This document shows, piece by piece, positions 27,988-36,543 of a stretch of DNA of 64,000 nt. Both the position numbers and the translations under genes were made by a program. The first letter of the stretch is position 1. Every line of letters begins with the position of its first letter. The stretch is from NCBI GenBank assembly GCA_947646585.1, contig CANSHD010000001.1, positions 501,210 through 565,209 on the forward strand, written 5' to 3'. The stretch comes from an uncultured Alphaproteobacteria bacterium (GTDB lineage Bacteria; Pseudomonadota; Alphaproteobacteria; Rs-D84). The notes beneath the pieces were generated by a model that ran no database searches, was not told the origin of the DNA, and worked only from the letters and a program-made list of their open reading frames with translations.

Positions 27988-28048
27988 TATTTCCCCGCGT
28001 TTGCGGGGATTTTTTTAGATTGCGTCCGATTGTGTCGGACGTTTTTTT
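27988..28048 (+). terminator. two tandem intrinsic terminators
   Basis: CCCCGC-GTTT-GCGGGG-ATTTTTTT, then GTCCGA-TTGTG-TCGGAC-GTTTTTTT. They separate the H1-like gene from the capsid operon. Confidence 0.85.
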
Positions 28049-28052
28049 ATCT

Positions 28053-28106
28053 GTTAAGTTTCAGTCGGATAATGAAACGATATGTTCTGTCCGACTGAAT
28101 CTTAAC
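28053..28106. repeat. 17-nt-arm hairpin upstream of the capsid operon
   Basis: Arms GTTAAGTTTCAGTCGGA (28053-28069) and TCCGACTGAATCTTAAC (28090-28106) pair with one mismatch around a 20-nt loop. There is no U-tract. Possible operator, processing or packaging signal. Confidence 0.5.
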
Positions 28107-28151
28107 ACGGATAATCCCGCCCGGGACCCGCGTATTTTATTTTTCGGCGCA

Positions 28152-28238
28152 TTGTTTTATGCATAACCGTGAAATAAAATTTTAAACCGACGTGCATTTT
28201 TGCGCGTCTTTTTTTAATCAATTAAACAAGGAAAGTAT
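28152..28238 (+). promoter_or_regulatory. promoter and terminator-containing leader of the capsid operon
   Basis: TTGTTT-N17-TAAAAT (28152-28180). Immediately after the expected start comes the hairpin GACGTGCA-TTTTT-GCGCGTC with TTTTTTT (28189-28215), then AAGGAAAG and the capsid ATG. This is the same promoter-terminator-gene design as 26170-26303 and 58193-58303. Confidence 0.6.
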
Positions 28239-29084
28239 ATGTCAGTTTCCATAGATCAAGTCTTCGTAAAACAATTCGAAGCGGATGTTCATTTGGCGTA
28301 TCAGCAAATGGGCACGAAATTGCGTTCGACCGTTCGCAGCAAATCCGGCGTTCTCGGCGCAACCACAACATTCCAGAAAGTAGGCCGCGGCACCGCCAGC
28401 ACGAAATCGCGCCACGGCATTGTTCCGGTAATGAATCTGAATCACGAGCCTGTTGAATGCGCGCTGCAGGATTATTATGCCGGCGACTGGGTCGATGCAT
28501 TGGATGAATTGAAAACCAATGTTGATGAACGCCGTGTTGTTGCGTCGGCGGGCGCATATGCGTTGGGCCGCAAGACGGACGAGCTGATTATCGGCGCCAT
28601 GTCCAATGCGACCGAATCCGTCGGCAGTTATACCGCCGGCGCCGGATTGTCAAAATCTCTTATCCTGTCCGCGCTGGAAATTTTGAATACAAACGATGTG
28701 CCGGATGACGGTCGTCGCTTTGCGGTTGTCGGCGTGCACCAGTGGAACGAACTGTTGTCCATGGACGAATTTGTGTCCGCGGATTATGTCGGCGACACGC
28801 CGCTGGCAAACGGTGCCGAGGTCCGCAAATGGTTGGGCATCACATGGGTCCTGCACAACGGCCTGCCGTGTACGGGTACCAACCGTGACTGCTTTATCTA
28901 TCATTCGTCCGCCATCGGTCATGCCTGCGGTCAAGAGGTAAAGACGGATATTTCGTGGCATGGCGAGCGTGCCGCTCACTTTATCAGCAACAGCATGTCC
29001 CAGGGCGCGGTGATGATTGATGCGTCCGGCATCGTGCGCGTAAAGTGCAGCGAAGCACCCGCAGCGTCCACACCCACGGAATAA
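28239..29084 (+). CDS. major capsid protein
   Basis: 281 residues. Opening MSVSIDQVFVKQFEADVHLAY, then LRSTVRSKSGVLGATTTFQKVG and DELKTNVDERRVVASAGAYALGRKTDELI. This layout is shared by HK97-fold capsids of small podoviruses and GTA-like elements. Position after scaffold and before gp11/gp12 homologs supports the call. The start is fixed by AAGGAAAGTATATG. Confidence 0.8.
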   Translation: MSVSIDQVFVKQFEADVHLAYQQMGTKLRSTVRSKSGVLGATTTFQKVGRGTASTKSRHGIVPVMNLNHEPVECALQDYYAGDWVDALDELKTNVDERRVVASAGAYALGRKTDELIIGAMSNATESVGSYTAGAGLSKSLILSALEILNTNDVPDDGRRFAVVGVHQWNELLSMDEFVSADYVGDTPLANGAEVRKWLGITWVLHNGLPCTGTNRDCFIYHSSAIGHACGQEVKTDISWHGERAAHFISNSMSQGAVMIDASGIVRVKCSEAPAASTPTE

Positions 29085-29109
29085 CCACACACAATCAAAG
29101 GATTAAGAA

Positions 29110-29343
29110 ATGGCATTTCAAAACAAAAATTTGTCTGTGATTGCATATGCGAACGGATTTACGCTGTGGCACTATGCGTCGTCCGCGGACAAAATGACCG
29201 CGATTACTGCCAGCGGATATTTTGACAGCGTAAAGACATTGATGAACGTCGGTGATATCGTCATCATCAATGCATCTGACAATACGTCGTTGAAGAAAGT
29301 TTCCGCAAACGCAACCAATGTGACGGTGGCCGCACTGGCGTAA
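29110..29343 (+). CDS. small structural protein downstream of capsid
   Basis: 77 residues (NLSVIAYANGFTLWHYASSAD.. ASGYFDSVKTLMNVGDIVII). Small beta-rich proteins of this type are regularly found next to podovirus capsid genes and are thought to be decoration or head-fibre proteins. The function is not established. It is followed by a hairpin (GGGCCGG..CCGGCCC) with U-run. Confidence 0.55.
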   Translation: MAFQNKNLSVIAYANGFTLWHYASSADKMTAITASGYFDSVKTLMNVGDIVIINASDNTSLKKVSANATNVTVAALA

Positions 29344-29345
29344 TT

Positions 29346-29380
29346 GTTATCGGGCCGGGAATTATTCCGGCCCGGATTTT
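29346..29380 (+). terminator. hairpin with U-run between capsid and gp11 units
   Basis: CGGGCCGG-GAATTATT-CCGGCCCG-GATTTTT. It may only weaken read-through to the tail genes. Confidence 0.7.
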
Positions 29381-29407
29381 TATCTGAAACAAACAAAGGG
29401 GCGTTTT

Positions 29408-29929
29408 ATGCTTACAAAAATAGATTTGTGTTCAATGGCACTGTTGAAACTGGGCGAAACGCCCATTCAGTCGCTGACCGATGACACGGCGGCGTCGCAG
29501 TTGTCGCGTACGCTGTTTGACCCGGTAATTGATGCGTTGCTGGCCTCGCATGTGTGGCGTTTTGCATGTCGGACGTTTGATTTGACGCGCAATGCCGACG
29601 GCGACTTTTTAATCCCGGCGGACTGTCTGCGTGTAATTAAAAGCAAAGGCGAGGTTCAGGGTAACAAAATATCGGCCCCCGGTGCGGATACGATAAGTAT
29701 CGTGGGTATTGCGCGCGCGACGCCGGAACATTTCCCGGGGTATTTTGCATCATTGGCGGCGACGCGTCTGGCGATGGAGTTTTGCATACCATTGCTGGGC
29801 GAGCAAAGTGTGTTCCGCATGCTGGCGGCGCTATATGAAACAGAGCTGCAGTCGGCAAAGTTCATAGACAGCACGACATCGCAATCGGGCTCGATTGACA
29901 ATTTTTCTTTAATCAATGCGCGCTTTTAA
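29408..29929 (+). CDS. tail tubular protein A (T7 gp11-like adaptor)
   Basis: 173 residues. The opening LTKIDLCSMALLKLGETPIQSL is the family signature of T7 gp11/adaptor proteins. The adaptor ring joins portal to nozzle. SD AAAGGGGCG. Length is usual for the family. Confidence 0.85.
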   Translation: MLTKIDLCSMALLKLGETPIQSLTDDTAASQLSRTLFDPVIDALLASHVWRFACRTFDLTRNADGDFLIPADCLRVIKSKGEVQGNKISAPGADTISIVGIARATPEHFPGYFASLAATRLAMEFCIPLLGEQSVFRMLAALYETELQSAKFIDSTTSQSGSIDNFSLINARF

Positions 29930-29952
29930 TGGTGTGACGGAGGGAACAGGAT

Positions 29953-31668
29953 ATGGGTGATTTTATCAAAACACAAAATTCATTTGCCAGCGGCCAGGTG
30001 GACTCGGAATTCTTTGCGCGCGACGACATAAACGGATTGTCTGTGTTGGAAAACATGGACGTGATTTCCGGCGGGGGCCTGACTCGTCGTCGCGGTCTGG
30101 CGTCTGTCGCCGAGCTTGGCTCTGTCGCGCGCCTGATTGCTTTTTCCGTATCCGAGACCGAGGATTACCTGCTTGCGCTGAAAGACGGCCATATATTGGT
30201 TTATTCCAACGGCCAGTTGATACGGGACCTGTTGGCGCCGTGGCCGACCGCCGCGCTGTCGCGTCTGCAGTACGCCCAGCGCTTTGGCACCATGATATTC
30301 GTGCATCCGGATTATCAGCCGCGTGTTTTGAAGAAAACCGAGAGTGGTTTTTCTTTGTCGCTGTTCGGATTTTCCCGCAATGATGCGGACATGACGATAA
30401 ACATTCCGTTTATGAAATTTGACGACGCCGAAGATATAAAAATAACGGTCACCCAGAACGCGCAGGGGAACAACTATGCGACGTTAACGACGAATAACGC
30501 ATTTTGGACGTCGGAAAATGTTAACGGGCGTTTGCTGTTGCTGGACCGTCAATGGGTCATAACGCAATATGTCAGTCCGACGGTTGTGACCGCATACACC
30601 AACGGGCCTTATACTTTGCCGTCGTCGCCCGTACTGAATTGGCGCGAAGCGGTATTCAGCCAAAGACGCGGATGGCCGTGCAGTATTTCTTTCCACCAGG
30701 ACCGATTGGTTTTCGGGGGCTCGCGCGATTGGCCGTCGGGTGTGTGGCTGTCCCAGGTCGGGCGTCATAATAACTTCAATGTCGGCACGGGCCTTGACGA
30801 CGAAGCGATATTTATAACCCTGCTGTCCGAACAGCGCCAGCAGATTTGCACCGTTGTCAGCAGTGACAACCTGCAGATTTTAACATCCGTCGGCGAATGG
30901 GCGATTTCCAGCAAGCCGTTAACGCCCTCGGTTGTGGATATAAAGCAGCACACCTCCGTCGGCAGTGTCGCCGCGCGATATCTGCCGCCGCAGAAAGTGG
31001 AGGGCGCAACGGTCTTTATATCCGCCACCGGCAAGGATATCCGAGAGCTGACCCTGGACGAGTTGGGCGAAAATTATAACGCCACGGATTTGTGTGCGCT
31101 GTCGAAAAGTTTAATGTCCGACCCGGTCGATATCGCATACAACGGCGACACGCATCAGCTGTTTGTCGTAATGTCCGACGGCGGCATGGCCGTGCTGAAC
31201 AAGAATTCCGCCCTGGGCATATCCGCATGGGGGCGGTACAAGACGGCCGGCCTGTTCAAATCGGTTGCGGTTGTCGGCGGCGAAACATATGTCGTGGTCC
31301 AGCGTGATTCCGGATACCGGCTTGAGCGTTTTTCAGACGCCGCCACGGTCGATGCCGGCCAATACGGATTTTCGTTTACGGCGGCGGCGCTGCCGCTGCG
31401 CGCCGGCGGGCATAATCCGAAAAAATTAAGAATCAGGAAAATTTCCGCCCGCGTTTTGGACACCAAATCACTGTTTATAAACGGCTCGCGCGTGCGACTG
31501 CCGAACAGTGTGTACGCGGACGGCGCCCCGGGTTACAGCGGCGATGTGTCGATTAACATTTTGGGAACGCGCGGCGATACCATTTCGCCGATGTGGCGCC
31601 TGCACGGCAGTGAACCGTACAACGCCACCATATTGTCGGTGACGATGCATGGTTGGTATTCGATTTAA
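29953..31668 (+). CDS. tail tubular protein B (T7 gp12-like nozzle)
   Basis: 571 residues. The N-terminal FIKTQNSFASGQVDSEFFARDDI..GLSVLENMDVISGGGLTRRRGL is diagnostic of podovirus nozzle proteins, and beta-propeller-like blades follow (VFGGSRDWPSGVWLSQ). The nozzle forms the short tail tube, which fits a podovirus and not a siphovirus particle. Confidence 0.87.
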   Translation: MGDFIKTQNSFASGQVDSEFFARDDINGLSVLENMDVISGGGLTRRRGLASVAELGSVARLIAFSVSETEDYLLALKDGHILVYSNGQLIRDLLAPWPTAALSRLQYAQRFGTMIFVHPDYQPRVLKKTESGFSLSLFGFSRNDADMTINIPFMKFDDAEDIKITVTQNAQGNNYATLTTNNAFWTSENVNGRLLLLDRQWVITQYVSPTVVTAYTNGPYTLPSSPVLNWREAVFSQRRGWPCSISFHQDRLVFGGSRDWPSGVWLSQVGRHNNFNVGTGLDDEAIFITLLSEQRQQICTVVSSDNLQILTSVGEWAISSKPLTPSVVDIKQHTSVGSVAARYLPPQKVEGATVFISATGKDIRELTLDELGENYNATDLCALSKSLMSDPVDIAYNGDTHQLFVVMSDGGMAVLNKNSALGISAWGRYKTAGLFKSVAVVGGETYVVVQRDSGYRLERFSDAATVDAGQYGFSFTAAALPLRAGGHNPKKLRIRKISARVLDTKSLFINGSRVRLPNSVYADGAPGYSGDVSINILGTRGDTISPMWRLHGSEPYNATILSVTMHGWYSI

Positions 31669-31700
31669 TCAGCAACAATAAATATTTAAGGAGACAAACA

Positions 31701-32054
31701 ATGGGACAGGTTGTATCTGATGTGACAGAAATATTGGATTACAAAAAAGCAAAAAAGGAAGCCAAAAGCGAACGTAAAAAAATATTGGAACAGATGGCGG
31801 CCGACGAACAGGCCAAAACCAATCTGGTAAAAAAGGCTTTGGCGGCCCAGCGTGCGAAATACGGCGCGGCCGGCATGTCCGGGGCGGGGCGCGGCATGAC
31901 GGAAGAGGCCGTCTTAAAACGTCTGCGCGACGAAACGGAGGAACCGTACAAGGACAAGCGCCGCAGTAATTTGGAAAAATTAAAACAGGCGCATGCAAAA
32001 AAGCCGAACATAGTCAAATCATTGCTGTCAAGATTTGATGAGCTGGTCGGCTAG
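31701..32054 (+). CDS. small Lys-rich internal/structural phage protein
   Basis: 117 residues, charged and helical, with a Gly-rich centre (YGAAGMSGAGRGM) and basic end. Proteins of this kind follow gp12 in small podoviruses of alphaproteobacteria. They may be internal virion proteins. I cannot name it. SD AAGGAGAC. Confidence 0.55.
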   Translation: MGQVVSDVTEILDYKKAKKEAKSERKKILEQMAADEQAKTNLVKKALAAQRAKYGAAGMSGAGRGMTEEAVLKRLRDETEEPYKDKRRSNLEKLKQAHAKKPNIVKSLLSRFDELVG

Positions 32055-32071
32055 CACGACGGGAGGCGACA

Positions 32072-32620
32072 ATGTATAAAATCTCATATACGGGTGACGG
32101 CGTCACCTGCGAATTCCTATTCGCATTCCCGTTTTTTCAGACCGCCGACATATGCGTCGCCGTGGACGAGGGCGCGTTGACCGCATCTGAATTCGGCGTG
32201 TATCCGAACGAGGATTTGACCGGCGGCACGGTTATCTTTCCGGCCGCGCCCGCCGATGGCGCGCGCATCGATATTTATCGCCAGGTTACGCTGTCGCGCG
32301 TTATCGATTACCAGCCGACGGCAAAAATAGACCCCGAGGATTTAAACACCGACTTTAATTTCTTATTGGCGGCCCTGCGTGACGTGCGCCAGATTGACGT
32401 TGACATTACACAGTGGCAAAACACGCACGACAATGTAAAGGCTTTTTTAGAATACACCAACAATCTGGTAACGGACAAACTGGGCGGGGGCGGCGCGCTG
32501 GGGGTGTATAACAATCTGGTGTCGGTTTTGGCGGGTGCTCTGCCGTTGCTGATAAACGATTACGGTTATATCACGGACCCGGCGCCGAACGAAAATCGCG
32601 ATGATTACGGAGTTTTATAA
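32072..32620 (+). CDS. tail fibre N-terminal-type protein (T7 gp17-like)
   Basis: 182 residues. The opening YKISYTGDGVTCEFLFAFPFFQTADICVAVDEG matches the particle-binding domain at the N-terminus of T7-type fibres. The receptor-binding part is missing, so it may be an adaptor for a separate fibre such as the Mtd-like protein at 58304-58762. Its last 20 nt overlap the terminase gene. Confidence 0.75.
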   Translation: MYKISYTGDGVTCEFLFAFPFFQTADICVAVDEGALTASEFGVYPNEDLTGGTVIFPAAPADGARIDIYRQVTLSRVIDYQPTAKIDPEDLNTDFNFLLAALRDVRQIDVDITQWQNTHDNVKAFLEYTNNLVTDKLGGGGALGVYNNLVSVLAGALPLLINDYGYITDPAPNENRDDYGVL

Positions 32621-33239
32621 TTTTCTGGACGAATGGAACGGGGTTCTGGGTTTAAAGACGCCGCGTCATCACCGGGAAATAATGCGTTTCCTGGTAGAGG
32701 TATGGCGCGACAGTCCGCACCGTGGTCTGCTGATGGCTTTTCGGCATTCCGGCAAATCGACGGTTGTCGGTGTGTTTGCGGCGTGCGTGCTCTATATGCG
32801 CCCCCAGACGCGCATTTTAATATTGTCTGCCGAGACGGCTCTTGCCACGCGAATGGTGGCGCATATCCGGCATATACTGGAAAATCATCCTCGTTGCAGC
32901 GCATTGGTGCCGTCAAACAAAAAAGAATGGGCGTCGGGGCGCATTACCGTGAACCGGCCGATTGGCATACGCGAGCCTTCTGTAATATGCCAGGGGTTGT
33001 ACGGAAACATTACGGGATTGCGCTCTGATTTGATTTTGTGTGATGATGTGGAGGTGCCAAATACATCAAACACACCGCGCAAGCGTGCGGAACTGCGCGA
33101 GCGCCTGCGGGAATTGGATTTTATCCTGTCACCGTCCGGTGCGATTGTTTATATCGGCACACCGCATGCGGCGGATACGATTTACAGAACCGCCGCGGAT
33201 GCCGCATCGGCCGAAACAGCGGCCTCTTCGGATGTTTGA
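32601..33239 (+). pseudogene. terminase large subunit, N-terminal ATPase half
   Basis: Phage DNA-packaging motor ATPase. Walker A is FRHSGKSTVVG (deviant form of T7-type terminases), Walker B is DLILCDDVEV, and the coupling motif VYIGTPHAADTIY is near residue 195. Similarity ends there (about 33186). The last 17 codons are the antisense of the C-terminus of the convergent gene at 33182-33889. The nuclease half is at 36533-37381. It may be a broken gene or a working split protein; the motifs are intact. Confidence 0.8.
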
Positions 33240-33889
33240 TTTGGGTTGGGTTTTATCGTGCTGATAAATGTGCGCAATTTGCCCAGTAATTCATTGCCGG
33301 CATCGCCAAACATCGGCAGATATGTTTCGTATTCCGGCATGTCCACCTGTAACTGTGCGCGCACGCGGTCCGATATCGGTGTGTTTAAAATTTCGCGCGC
33401 CGTATCCCACAGATGGTATGCGCGATATGTTTGAACGACCACGTCCCACTTTTTTTGTAATTCCGCATTCCCGGCCAGTGCCGCGCGCCCCGCGACAATC
33501 CATTCCGGCCCGAACTGTTGAATAACGGGTGACGCCGCCAGCTGTGCCAGTCCCGCCTGGTCCGGTGTAAATTCCGCAATCAGCGATTCCAGCGCCACCC
33601 GCTGCGCGGAATCGACCGGTGTGGCGTCGGGGGCCTGACTCATTGCGCCGCCATACGGCAACAGTTCGCGTTCTATGGAATCCATCGGGGTTTTCCCGCT
33701 GCGCAGATTTGCAATGTGGCGCGCCAGACTGCGGCCCGTCGGCAATTCGCCCAGGGCCTCGATTACCTCGTCGCTGGCCTCGTCCACAAAGACCTGGTTC
33801 ACCGCGGCCCATCCGCCGATAATCACGTGTTCCTGGCGATACAGGTTTAACAGTCTTTGTGCAATGATGCTGGCTTTTACGTTCTGCAT
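33182..33889 (-). CDS. hypothetical protein at the terminase break
   Basis: 235 residues, no family recognised. Helical with short motifs QRLLNLYRQEHVIIGGWAA, GRSLARHIANLRSGK and AYHLWDTAREILNTP, then an Ala/Ser/Glu-rich end. No signal peptide. SD AGGAGAG. Its stop codon falls precisely at the point where terminase similarity stops, so the end of this gene and the rearrangement junction coincide. It is third in a dnaB-regulator-hypothetical operon. Confidence 0.6.
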   Translation of the reverse strand: MQNVKASIIAQRLLNLYRQEHVIIGGWAAVNQVFVDEASDEVIEALGELPTGRSLARHIANLRSGKTPMDSIERELLPYGGAMSQAPDATPVDSAQRVALESLIAEFTPDQAGLAQLAASPVIQQFGPEWIVAGRAALAGNAELQKKWDVVVQTYRAYHLWDTAREILNTPISDRVRAQLQVDMPEYETYLPMFGDAGNELLGKLRTFISTIKPNPNQTSEEAAVSADAASAAVL

Positions 33890-33914
33890 AATGTTCTCTC
33901 TCCTGGGGGTGATA

Positions 33915-34922
33915 TTATTCCATCACAATCATTATGACCTTGTGCACGGATTTGCCGGTCACCTTTTCTTCGGGTGACGCAATCTGGCCCTGAATCTTGC
34001 CTTTTGCGTCGGATTTTACAACGGCGATTTGGGCCGTGGCGGCGGCGTCCGCCTCCAGTGATGCGAAATCCGCGTCAATAAACACCGCCAGGTCGCCCGG
34101 CACGGGTGTCGCGCCAGCATCGGCAAAGACGTATGATTTTTCCGGGATAAAACCGCCCAGTCGTTTGGTGTTCGGCATGATGGCGTATATGCCGTTGCGT
34201 CCCTCCAGCGGCATCGGCGCGACAATCATCGTTTTGTCGGACTTTTTAAACGCAATGGATTTGCCGGCCGGCATTCCGAATACGGGGACCAGTTTCTTGC
34301 GCGCGCTGTCATACAGTTTTGCGCCGTACAGACTGCCGTGCATGTCGATGCCGGACAAAGGATTGCCGGGCACCAGAACGGATTTTACGCGTTCTTTGAC
34401 CTTGCTGATTTGTTTGTTCAAATCACCGGATTTATAGAGTTTTGCAATTTCATCGAACAGTGATTCAACACTGTACGCAAAAGACTTTGCCAGCGGCTCG
34501 ATTTCGTTTTCATAGATTTCGCGCTGGCCGACCTCTATCTTGTGATATACGGACAGTGTCATGCCGGCGTCTTTGGCCGCCTGGGCGATGGTTTTGCCGG
34601 TTTTTTGACGGATTTTGCGAATGCCGCTGCCGAATACTTTCAGGCCGCTGTTTTCATTGTCGTTCAGACGGCGTTTAATCTCGCTCTGCCATTGGTCGGC
34701 GACGTCGTCCGATTCCTTGATGAAAATATCGGACAGTTTGCACCCCAGTATGTTGCAGATATTCAGCAGCTGTTTTTGGTTTAAGCGGCGCACGCCTTTT
34801 TCGATTTTTGAAACCGCCGACAAAGACAGGTTGGCGCGTCGTGCCAGCTCGGTCATTTTCATGCCAGCCGCCAAACGTATGTTGCGAATATTATTTGGAA
34901 AAATGATTTCTTCCTGGGCCAT
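33915..34922 (-). CDS. double-XRE, S24-like transcription regulator
   Basis: 335 residues. Two HTH domains: residues about 10-60 (MTELARRANLSLSAVSKIEKG) and about 100-145 (TIAQAAKDAGMTLSVYHKIEVG). A C-terminal region (about 210-335; IVAPMPLEGRNGIYAIMP, PVPGDLAVFIDADF) resembles the S24/LexA-like fold of phage repressors. No clear catalytic Ser-Lys pair was identified, so self-cleavage is uncertain. SD AAGGAGT. It could control the phage-like operons. Confidence 0.75.
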   Translation of the reverse strand: MAQEEIIFPNNIRNIRLAAGMKMTELARRANLSLSAVSKIEKGVRRLNQKQLLNICNILGCKLSDIFIKESDDVADQWQSEIKRRLNDNENSGLKVFGSGIRKIRQKTGKTIAQAAKDAGMTLSVYHKIEVGQREIYENEIEPLAKSFAYSVESLFDEIAKLYKSGDLNKQISKVKERVKSVLVPGNPLSGIDMHGSLYGAKLYDSARKKLVPVFGMPAGKSIAFKKSDKTMIVAPMPLEGRNGIYAIMPNTKRLGGFIPEKSYVFADAGATPVPGDLAVFIDADFASLEADAAATAQIAVVKSDAKGKIQGQIASPEEKVTGKSVHKVIMIVME

Positions 34923-34934
34923 TGCAAACTCCTT

Positions 34935-34965
34935 GATAATCTTGACAAAATATTAGTCAATTTTA
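34935..34965 (-). promoter_or_regulatory. promoter/operator of the double-XRE regulator
   Basis: On the minus strand TTGACT-N16-TATCAA. A perfect inverted repeat TTGAC-N9-GTCAA (34942-34960) overlaps the -35, a natural autoregulatory operator. This suggests a promoter separate from dnaB. Confidence 0.5.
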
Positions 34966-34986
34966 AAGGCGTTGGCAAGCGAATAA

Positions 34987-36543
34987 TTATATGTCGTCGG
35001 GAATTGCGCTAATATCCAGCGGCACATCTTCTTGGTCTTGTGTGAAATTGTTGGACGGTGATGCGGCGTCCGCGAACGGATTTTCACCGCGCGCGTCCGA
35101 TTCTTCCAGATTGTCGAACAGGCTGTAATCGCCCAAGAACGCTGTATGAACTGTTTCCGGTCGGCCGTGACGGTTTTTGCCGATAATGATTTCCGCCTTG
35201 CCGCGTGCGCGCTCCAGACGACGCTGCCAGTTTTCAACCTGCGACTCGCTGGTTGTGTTCGACAGGCGCTGTGACGGGTCGCGGTTTTGCAGATAGTATT
35301 CCTCGCGGTATGTGAACATAACAATGTCGGCGTCCTGCTCAATAGAACCGGATTCACGCAGGTCGGACAGCATCGGTCGCTTGTCGTCGCGTGATTCAAC
35401 GCTACGCGACAGCTGGGACAGGGCGATAACCGGCACGTCCATCTCCTTGGCCAGCATTTTAAGGCCGCGGGTGATTTCTGACAGTTCCTGAACGCGGTTG
35501 TCGTTGCGCTTGCCGCCCGGCGACGTCATCAGCTGCAGATAGTCGATGACAATCAGCGCGATTCCGCCATGCTTGCGCGCCAGACGGCGGGCGCGCGTGC
35601 GCATCATCGGCACGGACATGCCCGGCGTGTCGTCGATATGCAGCGGCACGCGCCCGATTGCATTGGAGTACTGGGACATTTTTAAAAAGTCTTCGTCCGT
35701 CAAGTTCCCCTCGCGCATGGCGGATGCCGGAACCTTTGACTGCGACGACAACACGCGCGCCGCCAGCTGGGACTTGCTCATTTCAAGACTGAAAAACACC
35801 ACCGCGCCCTTGTACTTTTCATTGGCGCGCCCGGCCAGAATCGCATTCGCCGCGTTAAAGGCGATATTCATCGCCAGTGTCGTTTTACCCATCGCGGGTC
35901 GTCCGGCGATAATAATCAAATCGGAATGGTGCAGGCCGCTGATGGATTTGTCCAGCGCGGTTAATCCCGTTGTCAAACCGGACAGCATTCCGTCGGCTTT
36001 GTATGCAATCTCCGCCTCGCGCAGTGCCTCTGACAATGCGTCGGCGATGGATGCGGGCTCATGCTCGGTATCGCCCATTGTTGACAGGTCGAACAACGCC
36101 TGTTCCGCCTTTTCAATCTGGCTTGAAACAGGATTGTCCAAATCTTCGACAAATGCGGCGTCCGTAATGCTCTGGCCAATGTTAATCAGGTCGCGGCGTA
36201 GTGCGTTTTCATAAACGATGCGTCCGTATTGGTCCACATTTACAACCGTGGCGCCGGCCCCGGCCAGCTGTGTCAAATAATCCACCCCGCCGACGGATTC
36301 CAAGGTTCCCTGCTGGTCCAGATAATTTTTGGCCGTGATTATGTCAAACGGAATACCGGCGGCAAATTGACGCTGGGCCAATTTGAATATTTCCTGGTGC
36401 GCCGGGTGCGAAAAATGTTCGGGTCTCAGAAATTCGGATACGCGTTCCAACGCGCGGTTGTTCATCAGCACGGCGGCCAGTACGGCCTGTTCGGCTTCCA
36501 GATTGGTCGGCAATGTTTTAGGGGTAAAGTCCATGTCAGACAT
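34987..36543 (-). CDS. dnaB: replicative DNA helicase
   Basis: 518 residues. N-terminal DnaG-binding domain (LPTNLEAEQAVLAAVL.. LRPEHFSHPAHQEIF). RecA-like domain with Walker A GRPAMGKTTLA, Walker B ALIVIDYLQLM and the SLEMSKSQLAAR motif, and RHGRPETV near the end. It looks like a normal chromosomal DnaB. Two starts are possible (36543 MSDMDFTP or 36534 MDFTP). The region overlaps the start of the convergently read terminase fragment: ATGTCAGACAT (36533-36543) is a palindrome serving as start codon on both strands. Confidence 0.93.
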   Translation of the reverse strand: MSDMDFTPKTLPTNLEAEQAVLAAVLMNNRALERVSEFLRPEHFSHPAHQEIFKLAQRQFAAGIPFDIITAKNYLDQQGTLESVGGVDYLTQLAGAGATVVNVDQYGRIVYENALRRDLINIGQSITDAAFVEDLDNPVSSQIEKAEQALFDLSTMGDTEHEPASIADALSEALREAEIAYKADGMLSGLTTGLTALDKSISGLHHSDLIIIAGRPAMGKTTLAMNIAFNAANAILAGRANEKYKGAVVFFSLEMSKSQLAARVLSSQSKVPASAMREGNLTDEDFLKMSQYSNAIGRVPLHIDDTPGMSVPMMRTRARRLARKHGGIALIVIDYLQLMTSPGGKRNDNRVQELSEITRGLKMLAKEMDVPVIALSQLSRSVESRDDKRPMLSDLRESGSIEQDADIVMFTYREEYYLQNRDPSQRLSNTTSESQVENWQRRLERARGKAEIIIGKNRHGRPETVHTAFLGDYSLFDNLEESDARGENPFADAASPSNNFTQDQEDVPLDISAIPDDI

